Shown here: piece after piece, positions 53,358 through 62,032 of the stretch
Layout of the letters: each line of letters opens with the position of its first letter
How positions within the stretch are numbered: position 1 is the stretch's first letter
NCBI RefSeq assembly: GCF_018729455.1
Contig: NZ_JAHHZF010000005.1
Span: 372,001-436,000 of the forward strand
Origin: Prosthecodimorpha staleyi
Lineage (GTDB): Bacteria; Pseudomonadota; Alphaproteobacteria; Rhizobiales; Ancalomicrobiaceae
Direction: 5' to 3'
DNA: 64,000 nucleotides
Notes under the pieces: model-generated
The model's input: only the letters and a program-made list of their open reading frames with translations
Told to the model about the DNA's origin: nothing
Databases searched by the model: none
Program-made: the position numbers and the translations under genes

Positions 53358-54593
53358 TCAAGGGACCGTGACCGGTTCGGCCGCCCGAAGCGCCGTACCG
53401 CGTTCGGCCGCCGCAGCCAACTCGACCGCCGCGGCCAGTTCGGCCATCGCGGCCAACTCAGCCATCGCGGCCAACTCGGCCGCCGCGCAGGCGAAATGGT
53501 AGAAGGTCGACGCCGGCGCCGGTTCCTCGACGAAACGGCCGTCCTCCTGCATCCGATCGCGCCAGAGTCCCGGCACCGCAACGTCAAGATAGCGCTCGAT
53601 CGCCGACCAGGCGGACAGGATTTCGGCCTCGGCCTCGGAACGGGCCGCCGATCCCGGCGCGGCCCAGTCCCGGCAGGCGATGCCGGCCTTCAGGCGCTCG
53701 GTCTGCGGCCAGGCCCGCGCCGTGGCGCGCCTGATCCGGAAATCGCGCCCGATCTCGTCGACCGCCACGTTGCGGTCGCGGTCGACGCCGTGACGGCGGG
53801 CGATCTCGGCGAAGCGCAGCGCCATGGCGGCAGTCGCCTCGCCGGTCAGCGCCTGCCAGCGCCAGAGCAGCCAGGTCCATTCGAACAGATGGCCCGGCTC
53901 GACCGAATCGCCGTCATCGCCACGGAGCGGTCGCCAGTCGCCGTCGAAGACTTCGAGCAGGGCGCCGGTCTCGGGATCGCGGAAACGATCGCGGCACATC
54001 GCGACGACCTGTCGGCCGAGGCTCCGCCAGCGCGGGCTCGTGCCGACGCTCATCCAGGCGATGGCGACTTCGAGGAGATGCATGTGCGGGTTGGCGCGCA
54101 GCGGCAATTGCCGCGGCCGGCGCTCCTCGTAACCGGCTACCGGGTGGCGCAGGTCGCGCTCGATCAGGTCGAGTGCCCGCAGCGCTTGCGGTTCGAGCGC
54201 CGGATCGCCGGTGATCCGCTGCGCCTCCGCCAACGCCAGCATCAGAAAGGCCTGGTCGTAGAGATCGGGCCCGGCATCCAGGATGGTCCCGTCGACGGCG
54301 ATGCGCGCCGCGATCCCGCCCGAAGCGGTGCTGCCGGGACCGCGCAGGAACGCGAGACCCTGTGCGACCGCCTGTTCCACCGGACCGCACCAGCCGAGCC
54401 GCGCCGCGACCGCGAAGGCATAGACCTGGCGCGCCGACACGCGCACCCGCCGCGTCTCGCGCAGGGCGTCCCCGTCGAGCCCGATCCGCTCGACGAAGCC
54501 GCCGGCGGGGTCGCGCCCGCGCGCCCACCAGAGCGGCGCGGCCTTGTCCACGACCCAGTCCCGCGCCTTGTCGGCAGCCTTCGCAAGCGGCAT
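53358..54593 (-). CDS. AGE-family sugar epimerase/isomerase
   Basis: The 411-residue protein has the (alpha/alpha)6-barrel pattern of N-acylglucosamine 2-epimerase/mannose-6-phosphate isomerase-like enzymes: [61 protein letters not shown] and [15 protein letters not shown]. The putative catalytic histidines ([22 protein letters not shown]) are present. The C-terminus is an ELAAMA repeat encoded by a short tandem DNA repeat. Substrate is likely a mannose- or glucose-type sugar for polysaccharide synthesis. Confidence 0.88.
   Translation of the reverse strand: MPLAKAADKARDWVVDKAAPLWWARGRDPAGGFVERIGLDGDALRETRRVRVSARQVYAFAVAARLGWCGPVEQAVAQGLAFLRGPGSTASGGIAARIAVDGTILDAGPDLYDQAFLMLALAEAQRITGDPALEPQALRALDLIERDLRHPVAGYEERRPRQLPLRANPHMHLLEVAIAWMSVGTSPRWRSLGRQVVAMCRDRFRDPETGALLEVFDGDWRPLRGDDGDSVEPGHLFEWTWLLWRWQALTGEATAAMALRFAEIARRHGVDRDRNVAVDEIGRDFRIRRATARAWPQTERLKAGIACRDWAAPGSAARSEAEAEILSAWSAIERYLDVAVPGLWRDRMQEDGRFVEEPAPASTFYHFACAAAELAAMAELAAMAELAAAVELAAAAERGTALRAAEPVTVP
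53418..53482 (-). repeat. 18-bp tandem repeat at the 3' end of the AGE-family gene
   Basis: Units close to GCGGCCAACTCGGCCATC are repeated about three to four times and encode (A)ELAAMA on the minus strand. The units are exact multiples of three, so copy changes keep the frame. Confidence 0.7.
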
Positions 54594-54857
54594 GTCAGTC
54601 CTCGCTGAGAATGCAGCCTGGCCGCAATGCGCGGATGACGCGCCGAATTTGGAACGCCACGCGCCGCTTCTCGAAGTCCAGTCAATAGTGCTGACAGATC
54701 GTCGGCAGGTGCCAAAAATGTCCGGAAACGGTGAATCGCCCCCGCCAACGGCGGCGCCGCAACCAAACGGTCGGACTGACCGCCCCGCGGTGCGCATGCG
54801 CGGGCGTCAAAAAGCCTGCCCGTGTTGGCGCCAGGGCGGCTGCCGCTTCCGGCCCCC

Positions 54858-55397
54858 TCAGGCCCGGCCGATCATCAGCAGAGCCAGTCCGCGCTCGACG
54901 GCCTCACGGTCGGGGCCGGACAGGATGGCAGTCAGGCGGCGTTCGGTTTCGGCGTGGTCGCGCATCGCCGGTTCGACGACGCGGCGGCCGAGTTCGGTCA
55001 GTTCGACCACCACGCCGCGGCCATCCGTGGCGTCGGCGAAACGCCGAATGTAGCCGGCCTTCTCAAGCCGGCGCAGCAGGTTGGAGAGGCCGCCCGAGGT
55101 CAGGATCAGGGTGTCGAGCAGGGCCTTCGGGCTCATCCGGTAGGGCTCACCCTCGACCCGAAGCGTCGCCAGAACCGCGAAGGCCGGATATTTCAGCTTG
55201 TGGCGCGCCAGCGTCTTGTTGATCGCCGCCAGATAGACCTCGTTCAGGTGCAGAAGCCGGCCGACGATCGCCTTGCCGGAACTGTCGATGCCGGGAAATT
55301 CGCGCTGCCAGCGGCGGATGCCGGCACCGACCCGATCCCCGTCCGACAGGGCATCGGCCACGGTTCCGTCGATCCGCTGTGCCGCTTCCCTGCCCAT
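54858..55397 (-). CDS. MarR-family regulator
   Basis: The 179-residue protein has a winged helix-turn-helix (SPKALLDTLILTSGGLSNLLRRLEKAGYI, seen as SPKALLDTLILTSGG and LSNLLRRLEKAGYI) and the wing ADATDGRGVVVELTELGR. Long N- and C-terminal helices serve dimerisation. ATG 55397 has GGGGGAG upstream. It is divergent from the importer operon and probably its repressor. The 264-bp gap downstream (54594-54857) shows nothing. Confidence 0.9.
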   Translation of the reverse strand: MGREAAQRIDGTVADALSDGDRVGAGIRRWQREFPGIDSSGKAIVGRLLHLNEVYLAAINKTLARHKLKYPAFAVLATLRVEGEPYRMSPKALLDTLILTSGGLSNLLRRLEKAGYIRRFADATDGRGVVVELTELGRRVVEPAMRDHAETERRLTAILSGPDREAVERGLALLMIGRA

Positions 55398-55495
55398 CGT
55401 CGTTCTCCCCCCGCAGCCATGTCCTGTGACCCAACCCGGCCGGCGGTTCAAGCCGCGGTTGTCGCATTCATTCATTCGACAGGATATCTTCCAAT

Positions 55496-55513
55496 TATCT
55501 TTCTTGAAAGACA
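55496..55513. promoter_or_regulatory. MarR-operator-like palindrome
   Basis: TCTTTC-TT-GAAAGA is a perfect dyad in the divergent promoter region, extendable to an imperfect 18-20-bp palindrome of the size MarR dimers bind. Confidence 0.55.
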
Positions 55514-55686
55514 TTTCGACCCGTGCCATCCTGACCTTCGTCAGACGCTCCGACAGTCCGGCCGATCGGCCGGGGCGGTCGCCGGTGCGCCGACAAGACC
55601 AGCAATGACGGCCCTGATGCGCTGACCGGATGCGGCGCGGATAGAAGGGCCGCATCGACGGATCGGAATCGAGGAGAGGGCTCATC

Positions 55687-56712
55687 ATGTCGCTGTCGCT
55701 GCGCAATTCGACCATCGCCGCCGTCCTGACCGTCGGCCTGACCGGCACGGCGGGCGCCGAGGAGCTCGTGGTCGGCTCCTTCGGCGGGTCCTTCGCCGAC
55801 AACGTCAAGGCCTGCCATGTCGCCGCCTTCGAGAAGGCGACCGGCGCCACCGTCGCCCTGAAGCTCGGCAACTCCTCGCAGTTCGCCGCCGCGGTCCGCG
55901 CCACCGGCGGCAAGCCGGACATGGACATCGTCTATATCGACAACTCGCTCGCCGCCCAGCTGAACGGCGAGGGCCTCGCCGACAAGATCGACCGCACCAA
56001 GCTGAAGAGCGCGCCGGACGTGATCGCCTCGGCCTGGGGCAAGAACGACAGCTACGTCGTCGCCATGGTCAGCGCCACCGCCCTCGTCTACAACCCGAAG
56101 CTGGTCAAGACGCCGCCGAGCTCCTGGCTCGACCTCGCCGACCCGGCCTATGCCGGCAAATACGCGATCGGCGACATCACCGGCACCTCCGGCCTGCACT
56201 ACCTGCTCGCGCTCAACAAGGCCAAGGGCGGCACGCTGGACAATACCGATCCGGGCTTCGAGGCGATCAAGCCGATCGCCAAGGGTTCGGCGGTTCTCTA
56301 CACCCAGGCCGACCAGCTGCTCGCCCTGTTCGAGCGCGAGGAGATCGCCGTCGCGCCGTGGTATCCGGACCGTGCCGGCGTTGCCATGGACAAGGGCCTG
56401 TCGCTCGCCGTCGCCTATCCGAAGGAAGGCGCCGTCGGCATCCTGCCGGCCGTCGTCATCCCCAAGGGCACCGCGAAGGCCGATCTCGCACTGAAGTTCC
56501 TCGACCAGATCCTGTCCGCCGAGGGCCAGGGCTGCTTCTCCGAGAAGGCCTATATCGGCGCGGTCAACACCAAGGTGAAGCTGTCCGACAAGGTCGCCAA
56601 GATCGTGCCGAACGGCGACAGCCTGGAGAAGGCCTGGTTCATCGATCCCGAACTGATCGCCAAGAACTCGGCCAACTGGACCCGCCGCTGGCAGCGCGAG
56701 GTGGCGCGCTGA
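55687..56712 (+). CDS. Polyamine-type ABC importer, substrate-binding protein
   Basis: This 341-residue PotD-like protein has a signal peptide (STIAAVLTVGLTGTAGA) and then EELVVGSFGGSFADNVKAC. IVYIDNSLAAQL and VSATALVYNPKLVKTPPSSWLDL are typical of the spermidine/putrescine/opine class. AGGAGAGGG lies before the ATG. It begins the operon that continues to 63427. Confidence 0.92.
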   Translation: MSLSLRNSTIAAVLTVGLTGTAGAEELVVGSFGGSFADNVKACHVAAFEKATGATVALKLGNSSQFAAAVRATGGKPDMDIVYIDNSLAAQLNGEGLADKIDRTKLKSAPDVIASAWGKNDSYVVAMVSATALVYNPKLVKTPPSSWLDLADPAYAGKYAIGDITGTSGLHYLLALNKAKGGTLDNTDPGFEAIKPIAKGSAVLYTQADQLLALFEREEIAVAPWYPDRAGVAMDKGLSLAVAYPKEGAVGILPAVVIPKGTAKADLALKFLDQILSAEGQGCFSEKAYIGAVNTKVKLSDKVAKIVPNGDSLEKAWFIDPELIAKNSANWTRRWQREVAR

Positions 56713-56743
56713 TCCGGCCGCCGCGCCGCTGCGGGACACGCCC

Positions 56744-57850
56744 ATGAGCACGCTGACCTTCGAGGCGCTCGGCAAGTCCTACGGGGACACCGAGGTCGTC
56801 CGGGACATCTCGCTGACCATCCGGGAGGGGGAATTCGTCTCCCTGCTCGGCCCGTCCGGCTGCGGCAAGACCACCATCCTGCGTATGGTCGCGGGTCTGG
56901 TCGAGCCGAGCCGCGGGCGCATCCTGATCGGCAGCGACGATGTCACGCGGCTGCCGCCGAACCGGCGCGGCCTCGGTCTGGTGTTCCAGTCCTATGCGCT
57001 GTTCCCGCATCTGACCGTGTTCGAGAACGTCGCCTTCGGGCTGCGCCGGCGCAAGGTCGCCGGCGCTGAGCTCGAGCGGCGCGTCCGCGAGGCGCTCGCC
57101 ATGGTGCGCCTCGCCGCCTTCGGCGACCGCATGCCGCGCCAGCTCTCCGGCGGCCAGCAGCAGCGTGTCGCCATCGCCCGCGCCATCGCGCCGCGGCCGC
57201 GCGTGCTCCTGTTCGACGAGCCGCTGTCGAACCTCGATGCCCAATTGCGCGAGGAGATGCAGATCGAGCTGAAGCGCCTGCAGCGCGACGTCGGCATCAC
57301 CACCCTGTTCGTCACCCACGACCAGGGCGAGGCGCTGACCATGTCGGACCGGGTCGGCGTCATGGCCCGCGGCGTGATGCAGCAATTCGCCCCGCCCGAG
57401 GACATCTACCACCGGCCCGCGACCGCCTTCGTCGCCGGCTTCATCGGCCGGCCGAACCGGCTCGCCGGCCGCGTCGTCCGGCGCGACGGGTCGGGCGGCC
57501 GGGTCCGGATCGGCGACCGGGTCGAACTCGCCGCAGCCGCCGTCGACCTGCCGGCCGGCGCCGAAGCCAGCGTGATCATCCGCCAGGAGGCCATCGGGCT
57601 TATGGCGGAGGTCGGGGCCGTCGCCGGCACCGACCGGCCGGACGGCGCGCCCGGCATCCCCGGAACCGTCCTGCTGCGCTCCTTCTCGGGTGCGCGGGTG
57701 CAATATGTCGTGCGGATTGCCGAGGGCGTCGAACTGGTCGCGGAAACCGGCTCGAAAGGCGCCGCGGCCGATCTGGCGCCCGGCACTACGGTCACCCTGG
57801 TGATCCCGCCCGAGGCGGTCTTCGCCATGGCGCCGGAAGCGGCGTCATGA
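56744..57850 (+). CDS. Polyamine-type ABC importer, ATP-binding protein
   Basis: This 368-residue PotA-like ATPase has Walker A GPSGCGKTT, signature LSGGQQQRVAIARA and Walker B VLLFDEPLSNLDAQLREE. A C-terminal TOBE domain (from about 260) holds AEASVIIRQEAIGLM. It is one gene of a complete four-component importer. Its end overlaps the first permease gene by 4 bp. Confidence 0.95.
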   Translation: MSTLTFEALGKSYGDTEVVRDISLTIREGEFVSLLGPSGCGKTTILRMVAGLVEPSRGRILIGSDDVTRLPPNRRGLGLVFQSYALFPHLTVFENVAFGLRRRKVAGAELERRVREALAMVRLAAFGDRMPRQLSGGQQQRVAIARAIAPRPRVLLFDEPLSNLDAQLREEMQIELKRLQRDVGITTLFVTHDQGEALTMSDRVGVMARGVMQQFAPPEDIYHRPATAFVAGFIGRPNRLAGRVVRRDGSGGRVRIGDRVELAAAAVDLPAGAEASVIIRQEAIGLMAEVGAVAGTDRPDGAPGIPGTVLLRSFSGARVQYVVRIAEGVELVAETGSKGAAADLAPGTTVTLVIPPEAVFAMAPEAAS

Positions 57851-58698
57851 TCCAGGCCCGGCACGCCCTCCTGATCCTGGCCCCGCTCGGCCTCGTCCTG
57901 GCGGCCTTCTTCCTGGTGCCGGTGCTGATGCTGCTGCCGACCAGCTTCGGCAGCTACGTGCCCGGGTCCGGCATCGCCAAGGGCGTCTGGACGCTGGAGA
58001 ACTATCTGCGCATCGCCACCGACGACTACTACCGCGAGGTGATCTGGCGCACCCTCGGGCTCGGACTCGGCGTGTCGCTCGCCAGCCTGATCCTCGGCTA
58101 TCCGGTCGCCTGGCTGATCGCGCGTGGCCCGGAAACGTGGCGTGTGCCGCTGATCCTGCTGGTCGTCTTCCCGATGCTGCTCAATCTCGTCGTCCGCTCC
58201 TTCGGCTGGATCGTGCTCCTCGCCAACCGCGGCCTCGTCAACACTCTCCTGATGCAGCTCGGCCTGATCTCCGCCCCGATCAAGCTGATGTTCAACCTGA
58301 CCGGCGTGATGATCGGCCTGACCCACATCTATCTGCCCTTCATGGTGCTGATGCTGGTCGCCGCGATCCGCAACATCCCGCGCGACGTGGAGGCCGCCGC
58401 CGCCACGCTCGGCTCGAGCCGCGCCCATGTCTTCTTTTCGGTGACGCTGCCGCTGTCGGCGCCCGGCATCCTGGCCGGGTCGATCCTGGTCTTCGTCCTG
58501 ACCATCAGCGCGCTGGTCACGCCGCGGATGCTCGGCGGGCCGACCTACAAGGTCATGGCGACGCTGATCTACGACGAATATGTGCAACTGCTCGATTGGC
58601 CGAGCGGATCGGCGCTGTCCTTCGCGCTGGCCCTGATGGCGATCGGCATCATCTGGGCGTCGAGCCGGCTGGCGCGGCGCTGGGCGGGCATGGCATGA
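57847..58698 (+). CDS. Polyamine-type ABC importer, permease 1 (PotB-like)
   Basis: The 283-residue protein has six transmembrane helices. EAAAATLGSSRAHVFFSVTLPLSAPGI (seen as EAAAATLGSSRAHVFF and SVTLPLSAPGI) is the EAA loop that docks the ATPase. The extracytoplasmic insertion after helix 1 is typical of PotB. Start and stop each overlap the neighbouring genes by 4 bp. Confidence 0.94.
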   Translation: MIQARHALLILAPLGLVLAAFFLVPVLMLLPTSFGSYVPGSGIAKGVWTLENYLRIATDDYYREVIWRTLGLGLGVSLASLILGYPVAWLIARGPETWRVPLILLVVFPMLLNLVVRSFGWIVLLANRGLVNTLLMQLGLISAPIKLMFNLTGVMIGLTHIYLPFMVLMLVAAIRNIPRDVEAAAATLGSSRAHVFFSVTLPLSAPGILAGSILVFVLTISALVTPRMLGGPTYKVMATLIYDEYVQLLDWPSGSALSFALALMAIGIIWASSRLARRWAGMA

Positions 58699-59492
58699 GC
58701 GACGGCGCCGACCACCGCCCCGGACGGGCCGTGACCACGGCGGCCATCGCCGTGCTGGTCTTCCTGCAGATCCCCGTGCTGGTGGTCGTGCTGGCGGCCT
58801 TCTCGACCACCTCCTACCTGACCATCCCGCCCAAGGGCCTGACGCTCGCCTGGTTCGGCAAGGTGCTGGCCGATCCGACCTATCTGGCGGCGATCCGGAT
58901 GAGCCTGATCCTCGCCTTCGGGTCCACGCTGGTCTCCACCGTGCTCGGCGTCGCCGCCGCCTATGCCCTGTTCCGGCGCACCCTGCCCGGCTCGGAGGCG
59001 ATCATCGCCTTCCTGATGGCGCCGCTGGTCATGCCCGCGGTGGTGGTCGGCGTCGCGCTGCTGCAGTTCTTCAGCCTGACCGGCCTGCGCGGCACCCTGT
59101 TCGGGCTGCTGATGGCCCATGTGGTCATCACCGTGCCCTATATCGTGCGCTCCGCCCTGGCGAGCCTCGCCGGCCTCGACGGCGCGCTGGAGGAGGCGGC
59201 CCGGGTGCTCGGCGCGACCGGCCTGGAGGCGTTCCGGCTGGTGACGCTGCCGCTGATCCTGCCCGGCGTGGTCGCCGGCGCCCTGTTCGCCTTCATCACC
59301 TCGCTCGACAACGTGCCGGTCACCATCTTCCTGATCGGCGCCAACCAGACCACCCTGCCGGTGCTGATCTTCTCCTCCGTCGAGATGGGCATCGACCCGA
59401 GCGTCGCGGCCGTCTCCACGCTTCTGATCCTCGCCACCGCGATCGTCCTCATCCTGGCGGAGCGCCGCTTCCGCCTGCATCGCTTCGTCTGA
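58695..59492 (+). CDS. Polyamine-type ABC importer, permease 2 (PotC-like)
   Basis: The 265-residue protein has six helices. The EAA loop is EEAARVLGATGLEAFRLVTL. TTSYLTIPPKGLTLAWFGKV matches the PotC N-terminal segment. ATG 58695 overlaps the previous stop. Confidence 0.94.
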   Translation: MSDGADHRPGRAVTTAAIAVLVFLQIPVLVVVLAAFSTTSYLTIPPKGLTLAWFGKVLADPTYLAAIRMSLILAFGSTLVSTVLGVAAAYALFRRTLPGSEAIIAFLMAPLVMPAVVVGVALLQFFSLTGLRGTLFGLLMAHVVITVPYIVRSALASLAGLDGALEEAARVLGATGLEAFRLVTLPLILPGVVAGALFAFITSLDNVPVTIFLIGANQTTLPVLIFSSVEMGIDPSVAAVSTLLILATAIVLILAERRFRLHRFV

Positions 59493-59506
59493 AGAAAGCT
59501 CGCGCC

Positions 59507-60340
59507 ATGCCGCTGACCAGCAAGGGTTTTCCCCTCTTCCTCACATTCGATCTCGACGCCGAGACGATGTGGACCGCGCGCGATCCGGCCTATGCCAACC
59601 GGCCGATCCTGATGTCGCAGGGCGCCTATGGCTGGAAGGTCGGCACCGGCCGCATCCTGGACCTGCTCGACCGCTACGGCATCAAGTCGACCTTCTTCGT
59701 GCCCGGCCTGGTGATCGACCAGCGCGAGGCGCTGATCGAAGAGATCCTGCGTCGCGGCCACGAACTGGCCCATCACAGCTACAGCCACGCCTGGATCCTG
59801 AGCCTGACGCCCGAGCAGGAGCGCGAGGAGATGGAGCGCGGCTGGCAGTCGATCAAGCGGGTCAGCGGCAGGGCCCCGCGCGGCTGGCGCTCGCCGGCGG
59901 CCGAGATCAGCCCGATCACCATGCCGATGCTGGTCGAATACGGCTTCGACTATTCGTCGAACTTCTTCGACGACGATTCCCCCTACCTGCACACCGTCGA
60001 GGGCCGCGAGACCAGGCTGGTCGAACTGCCGTTCCGCTGGGTGCTCGACGACGCGCCCTTCTTCCAATACTCGATCGTGCTGCCCGGCCGCACCATGCAG
60101 GCGCCCTCGGCGCTCCTGGAGGCCTGGAAGTCCGAATTCGACGTACTCCATGCCGAGGACCGCATGATGATGGTCGGCATGCACCCGCAGATCATCGGCC
60201 AGCCGTCGCGCCTGAAGGTGCTCGAGGCCTTCATCCAGTATGCGCTCGGCCATTCCGGCGTCTGGATCGGCCGCTGCGACGAGATGGTCGAAGACATGCG
60301 CCCGGGCCTCGAACGGGCGCGCGCCGAGGCCCGCCGGTGA
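59507..60340 (+). CDS. Polysaccharide-deacetylase-fold hydrolase (imidase/PuuE-like candidate)
   Basis: The 277-residue protein has the NodB fold: FLTFDLDAE with the metal Asp, STFFVPG, and HELAHHSYSH with the paired histidines, then GWRSPAAEIS. There is no signal peptide, unlike peptidoglycan or chitin deacetylases. The long N-terminal segment FDLDAETMWTARDPAYANRP and the amidase in the operon favour a cytoplasmic cyclic imide/amide hydrolase or allantoinase-like role. This is inference. Confidence 0.85.
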   Translation: MPLTSKGFPLFLTFDLDAETMWTARDPAYANRPILMSQGAYGWKVGTGRILDLLDRYGIKSTFFVPGLVIDQREALIEEILRRGHELAHHSYSHAWILSLTPEQEREEMERGWQSIKRVSGRAPRGWRSPAAEISPITMPMLVEYGFDYSSNFFDDDSPYLHTVEGRETRLVELPFRWVLDDAPFFQYSIVLPGRTMQAPSALLEAWKSEFDVLHAEDRMMMVGMHPQIIGQPSRLKVLEAFIQYALGHSGVWIGRCDEMVEDMRPGLERARAEARR

Positions 60341-61128
60341 GCCCGCCGCTGGCCGGCCCCCATGTGGTGACCCTGCCGTTTGCCGACCGGCGCATCCTGG
60401 TTGCCGGCGCCGCCAAGGGCATCGGCCGCGCCACGGTCGCCCGCCTCGCCGCCGAAGGTGCCGCCGTCGCGGCCCTCGACCGCGATGCCGCCGCACTGGC
60501 CGACCTCGCCGCCGCCCTGCCCGGCAACGCGCTCGTCACCGTGGTCGCCGACGTGACCGACACGGCCGCCGTGCAGTCTGCCGTGGCGGAGGCCGCGTCC
60601 CGGCTCGGCGGCCTCGACGGGCTGGTCAACGCGGCCGGCATCGATCTGGTCGCCCCGATCGGCGCCATGTCGCCCGCCGACTGGGCGCGCGTGATGGCCG
60701 TCAACCTGACCGGACCGATGACCGTGATGCAGGCGGCATGGCCGCATCTGGCGGCGGCCGGCGGTGCGACCATCGTCAACGTCTCCTCCGCGGCCGGCCT
60801 CGCGCCGCTGAAACACCGCACCGCCTACTGCGCCTCGAAGGCCGGCCTGCAGATGGCCTCCAAGGCGCTCGCCCTGGAGGCGGCCGGCTTCGGCATCCGC
60901 GTCAACGTGGTCTGCCCCGGAGCCGTCGACACCGACCTGTTCCGCTCCAGCCTCGACGGCGCCGCCGATCCGGAGGCCGCGCTGGAGGCCGTCAAGGCGC
61001 GCTATGCGCTCGAACGGATCGCCAGCCCGGACGAGATCGCCGCCGCCATCGTCTGGCTGAGTGGACCGGACTCCTCCTTCGTCACCGGCATCGCCATGGC
61101 GGTCGACGGCGGCCGCAGCTTCCATTGA
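60337..61128 (+). CDS. SDR-family oxidoreductase 1
   Basis: This 263-residue classical SDR has VAGAAKGIG, NAAG, a catalytic Ser in VNVSSAAG and YCASK. I start at GTG 60337, which overlaps the previous stop (GTGA); GTGs at 60364 and 60367 are also possible. It probably oxidises or reduces a carbonyl intermediate in the pathway fed by the importer. Confidence 0.88.
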   Translation: MSPPLAGPHVVTLPFADRRILVAGAAKGIGRATVARLAAEGAAVAALDRDAAALADLAAALPGNALVTVVADVTDTAAVQSAVAEAASRLGGLDGLVNAAGIDLVAPIGAMSPADWARVMAVNLTGPMTVMQAAWPHLAAAGGATIVNVSSAAGLAPLKHRTAYCASKAGLQMASKALALEAAGFGIRVNVVCPGAVDTDLFRSSLDGAADPEAALEAVKARYALERIASPDEIAAAIVWLSGPDSSFVTGIAMAVDGGRSFH

Positions 61129-61139
61129 GGGATCGAGCC

Positions 61140-61895
61140 ATGGGCGAGGCCCGCTTCTCCGGCAAGGTCGCCATCGTCACCGGCGGCGCCAACGGCATCG
61201 GCGCGGCGACGGCCCGCCGATTCCTGGCCGAAGGCGCGCGCGTCGCGCTGATCGACCGGGAAGAGATCGAATTTGCCGCCGCATTGGCGCCGGATGAGCG
61301 CGCCCGGCTGCTTGCCGTCGCCGGCGACTGCACGGATGCCGACACGCTGACCGCCTTCCACGCGCAGGCCGAGGCGGCCCTCGGACCGGTCGACATCCTG
61401 TTCAACAATGTCGGCCAGAGCGGGCGCGAACGCGCCGCGCCGTTCCACGAGTCCGACGAGGCGGTTTGGCGCTTCGTGCTGGAGGTCTCGCTGTTCACGA
61501 CCCTGCGCATGGCCCGGCTGGTCGTGCCGGGCATGCGGGCGCGCGGAGCCGGGCGGATCGTCAACATGTCGAGCGACGCGGCGCTGGTCGGCGATGCCGG
61601 CCTCGCCGACTATGCCGCCGCCAAGATGGGCATCGTCGGCTTCACCCGCTCGCTGGCGCGGGAGACCGCCGCCTTCGGCATCACCGTCAACGCGGTCGCG
61701 CCCGGCGCGATCCGGACGCGGGCGCATGACCAGCTGACGCCGGCCGTGCTCGACCGGATCAAGGCCGGCACCCCGGCCGGCTTCATCGCCGAACCGGAGG
61801 ATGTCGCCGGCTGCGTCGCCTTCCTGGCGAGCGACGACGCCCGCTACATCACCGGCCAGACGCTCGCCATCGACGGCGGCCGCTGGATGCTCTGA
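61140..61895 (+). CDS. SDR-family oxidoreductase 2
   Basis: This 251-residue classical SDR has VTGGANGIG, NNVG, NMSSDAAL and YAAAK, and ends GQTLAIDGGRWML. It follows SDR 1 by 11 bp. The two SDRs are only distantly alike, suggesting successive steps rather than a recent duplication. Confidence 0.92.
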   Translation: MGEARFSGKVAIVTGGANGIGAATARRFLAEGARVALIDREEIEFAAALAPDERARLLAVAGDCTDADTLTAFHAQAEAALGPVDILFNNVGQSGRERAAPFHESDEAVWRFVLEVSLFTTLRMARLVVPGMRARGAGRIVNMSSDAALVGDAGLADYAAAKMGIVGFTRSLARETAAFGITVNAVAPGAIRTRAHDQLTPAVLDRIKAGTPAGFIAEPEDVAGCVAFLASDDARYITGQTLAIDGGRWML

Positions 61896-61905
61896 CCGCA
61901 CGCTC

Positions 61906-62015
61906 GAGCCCGTCCCGTCCGGATCGACGCGACCCGGACGGGACGGGCTCAAGCTATTGATCCAGTGGCATTCCCTTGTCGATCGGATGAATCCATCCGA
62001 TCGGGAAATGCTCTC
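61906..62015. repeat. Palindromic intergenic repeat element, copy B
   Basis: A perfect 17-bp inverted repeat (GAGCCCGTCCCGTCCGG at 61906-61922 and its complement at 61934-61950) is followed by GATCGGATG/CATCCGATC and GGGAAATGCTCT. The order of parts is the same as in copy A at 28278-28395. It lies between the second SDR and the amidase gene and could act as a partial terminator inside the operon. Confidence 0.75.
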
Positions 62016-62032
62016 GCACCCCGGGGACGCGC

